From positions 27,026,878 through 27,090,877 of the forward strand of contig OX419343.1 in NCBI GenBank assembly GCA_948470475.1: a stretch of 64,000 bases of DNA, in the 5' to 3' direction. The translations under genes were made by a program, and so were the position numbers. Numbering within the stretch: the stretch's first letter is position 1; each line of letters opens with the position of its first letter. Shown here one piece after another: positions 28,001 through 36,683 of the stretch. Below the pieces are notes generated by a model. That model did no database searches. It was not told the origin of the DNA and saw only the letters and a list, made by a program, of their open reading frames with translations. This DNA is from Galaxea fascicularis (lineage: Eukaryota > Cnidaria > Anthozoa > Scleractinia > Euphylliidae).

Positions 28001-31000
28001 CGCTTACGAGAGAGTTGACTGTAAATGCAATTTCATCAGCTGTACAGCTCTCATGAAAATAATAAGTTGAAATGTCACCAGTTACACATTCAAATAGAAA
28101 ATATCACCAGTTGCACAATTTAGACATCAAGGCTGTGCTCTAAGAAAAGTAGTTAAGGGCACCCAAAATCTATTAACCCTTCAAATCCAGGGTGCCCAGC
28201 GTAAGGGTTTGGTGCAAAAACTAATATTTCCTGGTAGTCCAAAGGCAAGAGTAAGTCACCAGGGGTGACTGGGAGCCACTAGAGCACAGTCCTGCATAAG
28301 TTGTACAAGATAACAAGACCCCCTCCTCACTCTAAAGTGGTGAGTATTAGACAAAGACTTTACACAATGTTTGCTCCAAGTCTAAAAATGAAGACCTAAG
28401 ACACCTTCTAGGCACAGCTCTTAATTACCTGGTGAACGTATGATAGACATCAGCTGATGTGGTATTTTCCTGTGATCCATCACCAAAATCCCAGTAATAG
28501 GTGACATTGGTTCCTTTACCCAACCGTGCAACTAAGTGGGTCAGCTTTCCTCTCAGAACTGTCCCTTCAGGATCATGATGAATAGAAAGCTGTTGAAACA
28601 ATATAAAAAATAAGTTAAGTCATGCACTACTTTAGAGTGCCAGTGACCTGCAAATCATGTTCATTTCAACTCATCCTCCCAGTTTTATAACTACTGTAAG
28701 TAACAAAACCATGTTTTTAAGATATCAATGTGAAGGGATTGACAATCCTGCAACACATTTCACACTGAAACACATTCAAAACAGCTGCATGCACTATACT
28801 CAGCAAATGCAACATCCTTACCTTTATTATGGGGTCCAGCACAAAGACTTCAATTCTATTGGAAGATATGCGACTCACTTTATTGGCTGCTTCAGCAAAC
28901 ACAATATACCTTTGGAAATAACGCAAACAACAAATTAGGATCAAGGGAGGAAGAGTGTTGTCCAAAGTTTTGTCCATTAGCCTATTATGTGCTGGGAACA
29001 TAACTTCATTACAACTGGTAGCCATGCCATTTTGTTTTCTTTGTTTGATGCTGGTCAAATTATTATAGAGACACAAAGAAATTAATCAAAATGTATCATT
29101 TGTTACGGACAGAAAATGATAATAATTTCTTGTTTATGATTTTAAGCAGTTTTGGAGTAAGATCATGACTTCACTGAGCTTCTTTGTCAAATTTTTTTTC
29201 TGTGTTGCGGGAATGCCACGATGATCTTCACAAGAACTTGTCACAAGGGTCTTTAAATTGGGAATAAAATATTAATAACATCTGTCCACCACTCAGCAGA
29301 TATTTTAATGTTTATTCTGTCACGAGGTTGTGAGAAGTACCACAAAATTAAATTGCCTTAATTAACTTCGCCTGAAATGAAGAACAGTTACACACCTCCC
29401 TGCTTTCTCATTATGATAGAAAGGAAAGCCTGGACCAGGAGTCAATGGATAATTCCTGTCACTGCGGTAAAAACTGAATCTTACTGTTCCAAATCCTGGT
29501 AGCTCTGGCCGAAGCTTTGCATGAAACTTCTTGGTATCTTCATCAGTACTGATTATCAACTGGGACACTTCAGGCTCCAGGACAACACCTACAGAACACA
29601 AAACACAGTGAGTAGAAATACTGTGAATATGTGGAGGCAGTGAGATCAAGAGAATAGGGTGCCTGTGTTGTAACCTGCAGGTCTGAGGGTTCAAGTTCCC
29701 TTTTGATTACAAGTTGGAGTTGTTGCATTTAATTCCTCAGTTCAACCTCCCATCAAAGCTTGCAAATAGCCCAATGCTCTGCATGCCTCCTGTCAGTGGG
29801 GTTTATCGGTTATGTTCTGTTTGAAGTATTAGTGTCTGGTGTTTATATCATCATGTCTAAACAACCTCCACAAAGACAAGATCATCATCATCATCATTAT
29901 TGTTCTTTGTGTTAACATCTTTAGGAAGAAATAGAAAGCATTATTAAAAGGGAAGTGAAATAACATTCAAAGACAGCTTGCTTGCGGCTTTGGTCCTTCC
30001 CAACTATCACATATCAAAAACCTTGCCCTTTCCACCTAATTGTAAAGGAGTCACCACACTCCAAATAAAGAACTTACTCACCCTTCAATCTCTCTTGAAC
30101 ACACACTTCTGCCACTGCCTCTTTTCTTCCATGCTCATTATGTGCAATAACTGTCACATAATAACGTCGCAAAGTGGAGAATGTGTGGGAAACTGTTGGA
30201 TCTAATTGAAAATAGTAAGCAACACAGCAATAGCCAATTCATCAGAATATAGTGGTTCTGCAACAGTGAAGTATTCATGTCCCACAGTGCATGTACAATA
30301 TAGGGCACTACATGTACAGTATGTCTTCTTTATTATTTTATTTCTTTCAGTGATTGAAAATTGGATGTTTAGGGAGAATGTAGACAAAAACAACTAATTA
30401 AATATGAAATATCTTTTACTAGAGCCAGCTTGTCACTGTAGTGATAGTCACTTAAAATAGTTGTTGGTTGTTGTAATTTTTGTTTGTCTCCCACTTCAAC
30501 CTAAAGCCACCTTGACCAAAGCAACCCAACTACACTGACATACAGCTGGAGGTCTACCTAACTCAGGGATACTACAGGTTTACCTCCATCCCTTCCCCTG
30601 GACTCTCATTCCCTTTTTTGCCTACCAGCATAACATTACACAGAGACCGTATGAACAAGATTGTTGTTCAAAACAAGTGAGTATCTAAGTCATGGAGGGT
30701 CTCTCATAAGTTGATCCCACAGTTTCTACAGTGTATTTAATGATCAACAGTAGAGCTATGGGCAAGTTTCTAGGTTAATTGAACCAGTCATTCAATGAAG
30801 CTTATGGTACAGTATATCAATCAGTTTCTCCTAAAAAATATCAAGTATAGCAAAAAAGAATTTTAAAATCACAAGTACCTATTAATCATGAGTTGTACAA
30901 GAAGGTCACACAATTTTTTATCTACAGTTCTCTCAACAAAACTACAAATTGTATGAGGTCACGCAACTTTTAAATTATTGTGTATTCTAATAAATAAGTC

Positions 31001-34000
31001 CAGTAAGTCATTCCAGAGAAAGGTAACTTTAGTTTATATGCCTTTTGTCCAGTTTCCCCTATCAAAATGTTCAAATTTACAACGCTTGGCTGTGCTCATG
31101 TGCCGTTGCCAAAGAAACTCAATAGGTACCTGTACAGAGTACTGTTTGGGATTAATTATACTGCTTTCAACCAATCAGAATTGAGTAATTTTGTTGTGTG
31201 TCCTATAAGATAGGTAACCCACCTTGTGTAATGACATTGGGTGATGAATCGTTAAAATTCCACTCATAGGACACGATGCATCCCTTAGAACCTCTGATTT
31301 TGGTCCTCAAGGTCTTGGGTACATTCACTTCAACATAGATACAGTCTTTCCTCCCACCTTTATCTATTTCCAATGACTGTATAAAAACGTTAACCATAGC
31401 AGGTTGAACAACAGATTCATGGCTAATAGAATTAGATACTGTGGCATTAATAGTTATATTGCCACATCTTTGGAAAACATGTGACACAGTGACACAACTG
31501 CATTGCAGTGCGATGCGACCTGAAACAGCTTTTGCCACAGTGAGTAAAGAACTACCATCTCCAAAGTCAAAAGTAAATTCAGGTCTGGATCCACTCATTA
31601 TAAGATATTTCAGATGCACAGTTTTTACTGTTGGAATTAATAAAGATGGCAACAATTCCAGCTTTGTTCTTTCTGAAAAGACTGCCACAAGTTGCAAGCC
31701 TTTTACTGGGGCCACAACATCCACAAACATGCATCTTTCTAACTTAGAAAACAAGTTACGGGCTTGGACACAGACATTGTGATGACCAGGAACAATAAAT
31801 TCAAGATGAGATGAGGTTCTTGTTGTGTTTCCTTTCAAGGTATGCAAAATTGTGTTAAAAACCTTGCGTTCTGAAAACCATTGAATTGAGAAACTATCAG
31901 CAGTTTGATTTCCTTCTCTGATTCTATTCAGACCACTGACTTCATTTGACCATCTCTTGATTGACAGTTCAGAGATAGCAGCTACTGAAGCATTTGCTTT
32001 CACTTGGTTTGGCAAGCTTAAGTTCAGTGCTACAATCAAGGGTACAGCTGTGGAGTAAACACTGCTTGAGTTTGTTCCCCCACAAGTGATATTCTTGCTT
32101 TTATGGCAACTGAAATGTAAAGAAAAGAACCTCTTCAGCAATCCTAGTTTTCCATGGAAAAACTACTAACAATATTTAACTTAAAAATCTATTTTGGAAT
32201 GTAGTAGACCAAAAAGTGATCTATTTTCCCTTCAGGTCATTTTCTTTATATTTTACCCTCAATAGCTTGAACTCCCACTAACTCAATGCTAATTCTTGTT
32301 TCCCTTGAAGAATTGAGTTGTCAGGAGTCAGCTGTATATATACTTAACAAAAATGTGTATAACACTGGTGTATGTAAAAGTACCATTGTCTTTAAAACAG
32401 TTTGACTACATGTGCAGTGATAGTGAAAGTTTCAAAACACACTAGGTGTACCTGATCATTATCATTAAAAATTAATTATTTTCTTTTTTTCTTCCTGTCG
32501 AAATAGGGTCACGGCTGTGCTCTAGTGGCACCCAGTCGCCCCCGGCGACTTACTTTTGCCATCAGGCGACCAGGAATTATTAGTTTTTGCACCAAACTTA
32601 CATGTTGGGCGCCCTGGATTTCAAGGGTTTGGAGGTTTGGGTACCCAACTACTTTTCTTAGAGCACAGCCTTGAGGGTCATTAATATGTAAACAACATTT
32701 CTTGGAATTTTTCAATAAAATACTATTCAACATGAGCTTGTTAGACATATAAGATAACTATAATCAAATTTCTGCAGCACATGTCATTAACTGCATGTAC
32801 ATGTATCTATCATCTCAGTCTTATGTGCACTTGTGATAATTAATTCAATTATAATTTAACTTAATTCAAATATTTAAATTACAACAGATCAATTTCAGTC
32901 ACGTGACTGTTGGCCATATTGATTCAATGAAACAAAAGAAAGTATTTGCATAATAATAGAGTTCAATTCCCAGAGGGTTAGCCTTATGCACCAACATGGC
33001 CACTGTGACGTCACATGAAAACGATCTATAATTAAAAGTGAGTAATATATTGTTCAACACATGTAATTTTAACCACAAATTTTATAAACAGTCATTATAC
33101 CTACCTCAGATTGCAGAAAGCGTCATTTAATCTGTTCTTTTCTTCTACTTGTGAGAGGCAAAAGCAACTGCTACCATTCTTAACTGCAGCATATTTGAAG
33201 CTTGGATAAAAACAAATTCAACTTAATATATTTAATATTATTGTCAGTCTGCTTCCTCAGTCCATTTGTGGGTACAAAACTCTCATTGTTAAAATAGTCT
33301 TTGAGATGGTTCCCATCTTGGGTATTACAAGAAAAGAACCTTAGGTCATTAGCATCATGCATGTTATTACCGTTTTTCTGCTAAGGCCTTCCTTATAAAA
33401 AAAGTCACAAATGCGTACTGTATTTTTGTAAACACTTTGCAAAGCAATTTTTTTCATGAAGTTCCTGCTGGTAGAGCATCATTTTCAGTGAATGGAAAAA
33501 TAGGATATCATGGAACAATACCAACAACTGTTGTTCATGTTGACAAACCAATAATTTTATTTTAGGCTTACCTTTCATTAAAAGTACACCGACGAATACA
33601 GGAAAAGGGTGTCACATGATCCACAAAATGTGAAGGTTCAAAGGATGAATGTTGAAAAATATTGCTATCATTGTAACAGCCAACAAACCATGAAGCTGAC
33701 AAGCAAACAGAAACAAAGGAAATGTTGAGTGCTTACAGAATGTACTGTTGGGTACCACAAGATAATAGGTTCCAAACAAAGTTACATTCTAACAAACATT
33801 TCAAGAAAATAGTTAATGGTCTGTATTAATAAGGATTGATTAACTACTGTCATGATTGGTTAACTACTGAAGGTGAATGAGTCAAGTAGTTAGCTGATAA
33901 GGAATGGCTTAAATGCCTAACTGTGAGCTCAACCATCCAACTTATGGACTGACTGACTGACTGACTTGTTGGCTGGCTGGCTGTCTGTGGCTGGCTGTAG

Positions 34001-35717
34001 CTGGCTCGCTGTGGCCAGCTGGCTGGCTGACGGCATCTAATATCTGTAATCTCTCTAAATATTACCTGTTCTAACCAAAGATAACAGAAGATTAACATGG
34101 GATCAATTTGTGACCTCAAAAAATGGAAACATGCCACAGTTGTCTGTAACAGACTTTTGTGCTGGAACAGGTCTATGAACTTCACTAACAGAAGTCACTG
34201 AACCATGAGAGGGACAAACATTCTAGTTGAAAGATTTGCACTCAGTGCAGTAGTGCTCCAATACAAAAATCATGCCAAAATTAACAATTCATGTAGGAAT
34301 TAAAGGTTTTCAATCCAACACATAAGCTAAGCTTGTCATATCAAATGTCAGGGCAACTTAACAACATATTTATACTTGTAGTCACTGATCCGAACGCTTT
34401 GACTTACACGTAAACGTCAACAACTGTTTTTAAAATACCAGGAGCTGTGCTACACTGGTCATTCCCTAAAGATAAGAAACCCGTCTGGCTATTAAACGTA
34501 GACTTGTATATACAATGCATATTGCAGTACTCAAGTAGGGTGAAGCATAAATGAAATCCGACCTTGCATCAGTAAGGTTATATAATTTTTTTTCATCAGA
34601 TGGTGTATGTCATAAACTTTAACCACGATTGCTTAGGTTTGTTTGATGCATCGCAACTACAATATTAGATACTCTTTTATCGGTTCATCGGCCATCAAAA
34701 AAGACAGTGTCAGTGTTCGCTCGGACAAGTTTGAATGCCAATGCATGGGCTTTGTGCAGTTGTATGTATTTGTTTACGGATGGTTAGTTTCAACGCCAAA
34801 ACTGAATCACCATAGTTTCTAAAGAAACTACCCTCTTGAATCAGACAACGGTTGTTTCCAGAACCACATTATTAAACAGTTACTTCTCTAAAATGACCTG
34901 ATCTTGGAGACCTTGATCATTACAAACTATAAAAGCTTGTAAAGACAGTCAACATTTTACCATTGTTATTCAATAGTATGTAAATAAGTGGCCCTGTATT
35001 CTGTAGTTTAGCTTGTCGCATCTCGGTCGAACACAAACACTTGGTAAGATTGGCGTCTTGCGTTTACGAAAGCCGCGACAAGCCAGCTGTTTTCTATTGA
35101 AAATTGTATAATGAAGTGAGCAATTAATCTCAATAGGCTCCGAAACGAAGACACTTTAACAACAATTGTTCTTTTTGAATGCGTGCACTGAACCGCATTC
35201 AAAATTAAACACTGCATGCATGCCCTACTGAATTCGTTGTTTTTGAAGATTATCAAACTTCACTAAATAAGTGACCCCAAAAGGCGTATAATTACTTTCT
35301 ACAAAGAACACTAACTTCAGCTGTTAGGACTCATAAAACCGAAGATTCATAGAAAGGAAGCAGTACCAGTTAAAAACTATAAACGTATTGCGATTGACGA
35401 TCAACCACGGTATTTGAATCAAGTCCGCTCGTAAGAGGAATACTAGATTGGCCATGACAAATTCGCTATTTAAAAACTGTCAGTGGGCCCAATCTGCCGT
35501 GAAAAAGATACAATGAGAGCTTCAGGATCTTAACCTTCCTGTCTTACCCAAGAGTGTTTTTATAAATCAGTCCTTTAGGTAAAAAAAAACTCACCAAAAC
35601 CTACATGTAGACTGCGTATATTAGCTCACCTTCGCCATCGCTTGTGAAAGTTCTAGTTTGTCTGACGAAAACTTGAACTAAAACGAACCAAATTGCCAAG
35701 TATAGCTTCTTAGTCAT
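166..35717 (-). CDS. Polycystin-1-like membrane protein (WSC-PKD-REJ-GPS-TM-PLAT), 3' end beyond window
   Basis: This is a large PKD1-family protein, predicted to be an 11-TM surface receptor/channel subunit with a long extracellular region. Exons in transcription order, high to low coordinate: 35717-35630, 33695-33572, 33200-33105, 32109-31223, 30201-30082, 29588-29396, 28909-28822, 28589-28429, 27370-27238, 25411-25325, 24307-24191, 23373-23186, 22853-22638, 21501-20436, 20182-20050, 18475-18361, 17475-17374, 16764-16665, 16515-16459, 15852-15665, 15580-15514, 15231-14992, 14560-14295, 13751-13648, 13543-13457, 13017-12962, 12261-12122, 11466-11383, 8911-8753, 8288-8234, 8083-7977, 7726-7622, 7062-7014, 6228-6178, 5854-5759, 5218-5144, 4356-4237, then (loop gap) 1770-1461, 717-633, 333-166. 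The first 37 exons join in frame with GT-AG borders and total 2,040 codons. The start is the ATG at 35717, which opens a signal peptide. The channel domain and stop lie left of base 1. Which PKD1 paralogue this is cannot be settled here, so no symbol is given. Confidence 0.93.
2281..2560. repeat. CGGTTTTCAA-family element, copy 1 (decayed)
   Basis: Shares AAACCAAA, CCAATCAAAACAG, TTACATGCATGTA, GCGCGGGAA, GTCACAATGGATTTAAGTTT, TGGTTGAGAAAGTG and AGAGCGAAG in order with 3852-4139. The outer ends are diverged. Confidence 0.55.
2687..2788 (-). CDS. Possible polycystin loop exon between TM3 and TM4
   Basis: On the minus strand a strong tttttag acceptor near 2788 is followed by an open frame reading LDQSLETVLILKNIGERRRW and ending near a weak G/gttttatt donor. 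The phase (1 in, 1 out) would feed the TM4 exon, and a charged helix suits the cytoplasmic loop. At least one more exon of length 3n+1 would still be needed between 4237 and this point. I do not recognise the sequence, so it may be chance. Confidence 0.25.
2991..3168 (+). repeat. Interspersed repeat R1, copy 1
   Basis: About 175 bp with GTGGGGAGAATTTGTTAAAA, TTCATCTTGTGTGATC and a GGGCTTAAAGGGTTA end. Copies at 4570-4743 and 19872-20033 have the same order and orientation. Confidence 0.8.
3852..4139. repeat. CGGTTTTCAA inverted-repeat element, copy 2
   Basis: Ends ACGGTTTTCAACTGTGTCG and CGACACTCAATTGAAAACCG form inverted repeats. The interior words (CCAATCA, TACATGCA, GCGCGAGT, AAGTGCGGGAAAA) recur in the same order at about 2281-2560. 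Confidence 0.7.
4237..5854 (-). CDS. Polycystin exons 35-37: HLWFS motif, TM2 and TM3
   Basis: Exon 35 (5854-5759) encodes DYHLWFSLFGRPSYSRFTRVQ, the family signature just before TM2. Exon 36 (5218-5144) gives RLSCCLSLLLSFLCVNIAWY, TM2. Exon 37 (4356-4237) gives ISVESILVGVLCSIIVLPIN and a following LLWIFLFRYSR, TM3 with its basic flank. All three exons are multiples of three in phase 0. The frame is uninterrupted from the start codon to base 4237. Confidence 0.9.
4402..4446. repeat. Short repeat shared with 43420-43456
   Basis: ACAACAACAACTTTATTGAC followed by TTATACCTAAAA occurs here and at 43420-43456 (ACAACAACTCTTTTATTGAC, TTATACCTAAAA). It looks like the 3' end of a retroposon, read on the minus strand. 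Confidence 0.55.
4570..4743 (+). repeat. Interspersed repeat R1, copy 2
   Basis: Contains GTGGGGAGAAGTTGTTTAAA, TTCATCTTGTGTGATCCTGT and ends GTTTAAAGGGTTTAA. See 2991-3168. Confidence 0.8.
6178..8911 (-). CDS. Polycystin exons 29-34: TM1 and PLAT domain
   Basis: Exon 29 (8911-8753) encodes a hydrophobic helix, LTLILVICILALYLLLLGF, followed by a basic RADRYDKKKLG stretch, the usual first TM and its inner flank in polycystins. The PLAT/LH2 domain follows in exons 30-33: 8288-8234 (TGHWFGAGTSAG), 8083-7977 (VYLIIHGD ... KPLFQRSSCDVF), 7726-7622 (IWKIHVWHDNKGEYPSWFLE) and 7062-7014 (FDCNRWLAVDEEDGK). Exon 34 (6228-6178) is a 51-nt linker. PLAT domains bind lipids and partner proteins at the membrane. 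The loop between DVF and IWKI is about four residues shorter than usual. Exon 30 has a weak acceptor and was placed by its AGT motif and by reading frame. Confidence 0.88.
6648..6813. mobile_element. hAT-like MITE, copy 1
   Basis: Ends are CAGGGCTGTC and GACAGTCCT. AGTTACA flanks it on both sides (6641-6647, 6814-6820), a clear target duplication. CAGGG-type termini and a duplication of 6-8 bp fit the hAT superfamily. It lies in a polycystin intron. A 3' fragment of the same family sits at 23446-23475. Confidence 0.75.
7843..7881. repeat. (TATG)n microsatellite
   Basis: About ten tandem TATG units in the polycystin intron before exon 31. Confidence 0.95.
9554..10612 (-). mobile_element. 5'-truncated non-LTR retrotransposon with reverse transcriptase C-terminus
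   Basis: Minus-strand frame from about 10612 to 9748 begins at the DDTTLT of the reverse transcriptase active site and runs through LPLNEKKTKVL, SAKLLGLEID, IIRPVMDYVSVIW, LQKRAARIVIG and EWNKLPLQMR. These are the thumb and C-terminal signatures of CR1/jockey-like LINEs. The coding part of about 285 residues is open to a stop. A 3' UTR of about 190 bp ends in a CACT/CTCAC-type microsatellite tail at 9554-9576. Everything 5' of the active-site motif is missing, the usual result of incomplete target-primed reverse transcription. It lies in the polycystin intron 8912-11382, in the same orientation as the gene. Confidence 0.88.
11383..14560 (-). CDS. Polycystin exons 23-28: GAIN region and GPS autoproteolysis site
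   Basis: Exons 23-26 (14560-14295, 13751-13648, 13543-13457, 13017-12962) form the beta-rich segment before the GPS. Exon 27 (12261-12122) carries the GPS signature CFYWNKHNKDWASDGC, with its tryptophans and cysteines, and ends in IFC. Exon 28 (11466-11383) continues with RCNHLTAFSGAFLRPPN. The HL/T tripeptide used for autoproteolysis in adhesion GPCRs and PKD1 is intact, so this copy should be able to cleave. The GPS is split by an intron between the Cys and Arg codons. Exons 25 and 26 are less certain because they are short and their sequence is weakly conserved, but only these borders keep the frame (phases 1, 1, 0). Confidence 0.85.
11835..12022. mobile_element. CCAGGGGTTTCA-family MITE, copy 1
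   Basis: Same family and orientation as 26643-26823, with decayed right end (TAGCCCCTGG). It lies in the intron that splits the GPS motif of the polycystin gene. Confidence 0.75.
12745..12915 (+). repeat. Pyrimidine-rich repeat R2, copy 1
   Basis: Shares with 55290-55445, in order: TCCATA-ACCTCC, CTCCAGAAATTCTAATTTAG, CCATAC-TTTCTTTTAA, TTTTTGCCACCCC, CTCTTGTGGGGGAGGG. It ends just before polycystin exon 26. Confidence 0.75.
14041..14095. repeat. Perfect 24-bp inverted repeat
   Basis: TTGTTTTGTTGTTGAGTTTA plus ATAA at 14041-14064 is exactly mirrored at 14072-14095, with a 7-base spacer. It lies in the polycystin intron between exons 23 and 24. Confidence 0.9.
14992..27370 (-). CDS. Polycystin exons 9-22: REJ (receptor for egg jelly) region
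   Basis: After the last PKD strand, exon 9 (27370-27238) enters the REJ module at PHCYPPEVSM. The region continues through exons 10-22, including NASSSYDPDYPDEG in exon 12 and FRWSCHPLGR in exon 13, both typical of REJ domains. Exon 14 (21501-20436, 1,066 nt) is unusual: inside it lie Thr/Pro-rich sequence, a Gly/Ser/Thr tract of about 50 residues (20899-21045) and nine consecutive Asp residues (20783-20812), before normal REJ sequence resumes (VSFKVFDGNTG). Exons 16-22 encode mostly helical and beta sequence leading to the GAIN/GPS region. REJ domains occur in sea urchin sperm receptors and in all polycystin-1 proteins. All junction phases agree. Confidence 0.85.
18659..18960. repeat. Diverged interspersed repeat with a G-rich end
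   Basis: Starts with GGGGTGGGGTGGGGTGGGGG-type sequence. It then has TTGGTCTGAAATAGGGTATC and a second TTGGTCTGAAATAGCATATC, two internal direct repeats about 40 bp apart. It lies in the polycystin intron after exon 15. Confidence 0.6.
19040..19560 (+). mobile_element. LINE reverse transcriptase fragment
   Basis: Plus-strand frame 19160-19555 reads GKVCSKAFRGLYNIRQIRKY, HAFVTSHLDYCNSLLYKLP, LQKVLNAAAWV, RDLHWLPVKFRVEFKIALLV and LNGQVPQYL. This is the end of a CR1/L2-type reverse transcriptase from a different family than the 10 kb copy. About 100 bp upstream encodes the preceding LGxxFD-like segment out of frame. It is 5'-truncated and stops early. It lies in the polycystin intron 18476-20049, opposite to the gene. 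Confidence 0.8.
19597..19875 (+). pseudogene. Unrecognised 92-codon open frame next to the LINE fragment
   Basis: An open plus-strand frame follows the LINE fragment directly. It has no motif I recognise (contains FHLQVHKLGAQTQLSRLPSS). It may be part of another transposon. It ends where the 2.99/4.57/19.87 kb repeat begins. Confidence 0.25.
19872..20033 (+). repeat. Interspersed repeat R1, copy 3
   Basis: Contains GTAGGGAGAAATTGTTAAAA, TTCATCTCATGTGATCCTGT and ends GGTTAAAAGGGTTAA, abutting polycystin exon 15's donor. A weaker relative lies near 39890-40065. Confidence 0.8.
21884..22447. repeat. AGCAGGGTTCGTA inverted-repeat element
   Basis: Ends AGCAGGGTTCGTACAGA and TCTATACGAACCCTGCT are about 17-bp inverted repeats. 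TTTTCCAGAC-type words near both ends suggest subterminal repeats. Overlapping open frames on both strands (230 and 120 codons) show no motif I recognise. It fills much of the polycystin intron before exon 14. Confidence 0.7.
24671..24817. repeat. GCAGGGCTCAAGACTA inverted-repeat element
   Basis: The 16-bp ends GCAGGGCTCAAGACTA and TAGTCTTGAGTCCTGC differ by one base. The interior repeats CTAGCCA words. The element at 54314-54633 has related CAGTGCTTGACC ends and the same ACTAG/AGCC interior words. Confidence 0.7.
25671..25957 (-). mobile_element. tRNA-derived SINE
   Basis: On the minus strand it starts with ACCGGTTAGCTCAGTTGGTA (A box) and GGGTTCAAACCC (B box), then an unrelated body, and ends in AAATAAATAAATAAA at about 25671. 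No mature tRNA fold with an acceptor stem is likely, so it is a SINE rather than a tRNA gene. Confidence 0.75.
25985..26207 (-). mobile_element. Second tRNA-derived SINE, diverged
   Basis: Minus-strand start AGAGACCGGTTGGCTTAGTC with a degraded B box (GGTTCATACTC), followed by an AT-rich body. It sits between the SINE at 25671-25957 and the pogo-type MITE at 26218-26594. Confidence 0.55.
26218..26594. mobile_element. pogo/Tigger-type MITE
   Basis: Ends TACAGTCAAACCTCAATTAT and its near reverse complement (AATCGAGGTTCAACTGTA), with internal repeats of ATTATCCGGAC. TA-bounded ends with this sequence are typical of non-autonomous pogo/Tigger elements. No transposase frame is present. Confidence 0.8.
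26643..26823. mobile_element. CCAGGGGTTTCA-family MITE, copy 2
   Basis: Ends CCAGGGGTTTCA and TGAAACCCCTGG are perfect 12-bp inverted repeats. The interior (CGCCGCCTACTTTGTCTAGA) matches the copy at 11835-12022. Confidence 0.8.
27457..28023. mobile_element. TA-flanked inverted-repeat element (mariner-like)
   Basis: Ends TACAGTCAACTCTC and GAGAGTTGACTGTA, with GCGACCA repeated in both arms and further internal copies (AAGCGACCACC, GTAAGCCACCA). It lies in the intron before polycystin exon 9. A degraded relative with the same GCGACCA words is at about 48305-48655. Confidence 0.75.
28129..28292 (+). mobile_element. GGCTGTGCTCTA-family MITE, copy A
   Basis: Ends are AAGGCTGTGCTCTA and TAGAGCACAG. 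The interior contains CTTCAAATCCAGGGTGCCC and CTAATATTTCCTGGT, shared with copies at 32513-32670 (inverted) and 56322-56481. It lies in the intron before polycystin exon 9. Confidence 0.8.
28429..32109 (-). CDS. Polycystin exons 4-8: PKD (Ig-like) repeats
   Basis: Exon 4 (32109-31223, 887 nt) carries a first PKD repeat with the core FTFDFGDGSS and opens a second (VSYEWNFNDSSP) that finishes in exon 5 (30201-30082) with VSHTFSTLRRYYVTVIAHNE. Exons 6-7 (29588-29396, 28909-28822) hold a degenerate repeat lacking the WDFGDG core but keeping the C-terminal strand RYIVFAEAANKVSR. Exon 8 (28589-28429) carries a canonical WDFGDGS repeat that runs on into exon 9. These Ig-like repeats are known to form the stretch-bearing ectodomain of polycystin-1. 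About four are present here, against sixteen in human PKD1. Many Asn-X-Ser/Thr sites fit an extracellular location. Confidence 0.88.
32513..32670 (-). mobile_element. GGCTGTGCTCTA-family MITE, copy B (inverted)
   Basis: Ends GGCTGTGCTCTAG and TTAGAGCACAGCC. The interior matches copies A and C on the opposite strand (CCAGGAATTATTAG, GGGCGCCCTGGATTT). It lies in the intron between polycystin exons 3 and 4. Confidence 0.8.
33105..35717 (-). CDS. Polycystin exons 1-3: signal peptide and WSC domain
   Basis: Exon 1 (35717-35630) begins MTKKLYLAIWFVLVQVF, a short basic start followed by a hydrophobic core, as in a secretory signal peptide of about 20 residues. Exons 2 (33695-33572) and 3 (33200-33105), plus the first codons of exon 4, encode a cysteine-rich module. 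It opens with WFVGCYND, has CIRRC in the middle, then SSCFC, and ends with NITCGG. That pattern is a WSC domain, also found near the N-terminus of vertebrate PKD1, where it is taken to bind carbohydrate. Phases (1, 2, 2) agree across all three junctions. No LRR or C-type lectin exon was seen before it, so the N-terminus is simpler than human PKD1. Confidence 0.85.
33948..34032. repeat. (GACT)n / (GGCT)n compound microsatellite
   Basis: GACTGACTGACTGACT passes into imperfect GGCTGGCTGGCT units. It lies in the first polycystin intron. Confidence 0.9.
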
Positions 35718-36053
35718 TTCCGAGTTAAGCTAACAGTAGTTTTCAGCATTTCTTTTGCTTTTCAAAGCACAAAACATGGACATATTTCTGTTCATACACC
35801 CTTTACGATATTCATCATTCCACGCACGAACATGCTCATGCTTCCTCTTTACTGGTGTCAAGTGGCTTCATCAACTAGTCCCCAGGGACTTGCTTCACGG
35901 TCCAAATCACGAAAGACGGAATTTGTAAAACTGGTGCAGCACGGAAGCGAGTAACACTTTCACTTGACCCCTCATTGAAAATGAGCCAGATAGTTCGGAT
36001 GAGAGAAATTCTTACTTTTGTTTCTGCGCGATTTTACAGAGATAAAACGCGTA

Positions 36054-36122
36054 GCCGCCCGGTTGGTTCAGTTGGCAGAGTTCCGCCGGCACTAACGTGC
36101 AGGAAGGTCAAGGTTGCCTTTC
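36054..36122 (+). mobile_element. tRNA-like SINE head
   Basis: Reads GGTTGGTTCAGTTGGCAGAG (A box-like) with GGTCAAGGTTG about 35 bp on, in the position of a degraded B box. It lies about 340 bp upstream of the polycystin start codon, in the presumed promoter region. Confidence 0.5.
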
Positions 36123-36683
36123 CCCCTTGGAAAAGAAAAATTCTTATGAATTGAATCAATTCTATATAGCGTGCGCGCATTGTCTCAGCTTAAGCCATAT
36201 TCCATTTGACAAGAAAGCAATTTGTAAGACGATTGTTGAAAAACCAGCCCTTGTGGCTAAGCTAAGAACAAAATATAGTAACAATACTTAACCTGTTTTT
36301 CTGCACAACTCAAAACCTTACAAATGTTCCCTCACAATGACAGGCATTGAGCGTGGAATAATTCTGCGTGAGTTTCTGGAGAAATAGATAGAAATTCTTT
36401 CTGTCATCGCTCCCGGACAGGAGCCGGTTAACACCCTTGTAACACTTAACTTCTCTTCACACTTTCCATACATTATAAGCAAAAAAGGTGGTCAAATGTT
36501 TAAGAAGATTTTTGTGTTTACACTTGTTAACACTGTAATTCACAGAGTAGTGGAAACGCAGTTTGTGTTTAGCAATCATTGCATGCTTCCCGTACTGATC
36601 GGAATACCATCAATCGAATCCACATTACTCAACAGATGGACCGGGCATTCCGTTCCCAGTAGTCTCCTACGCAGCCGTTTTTA

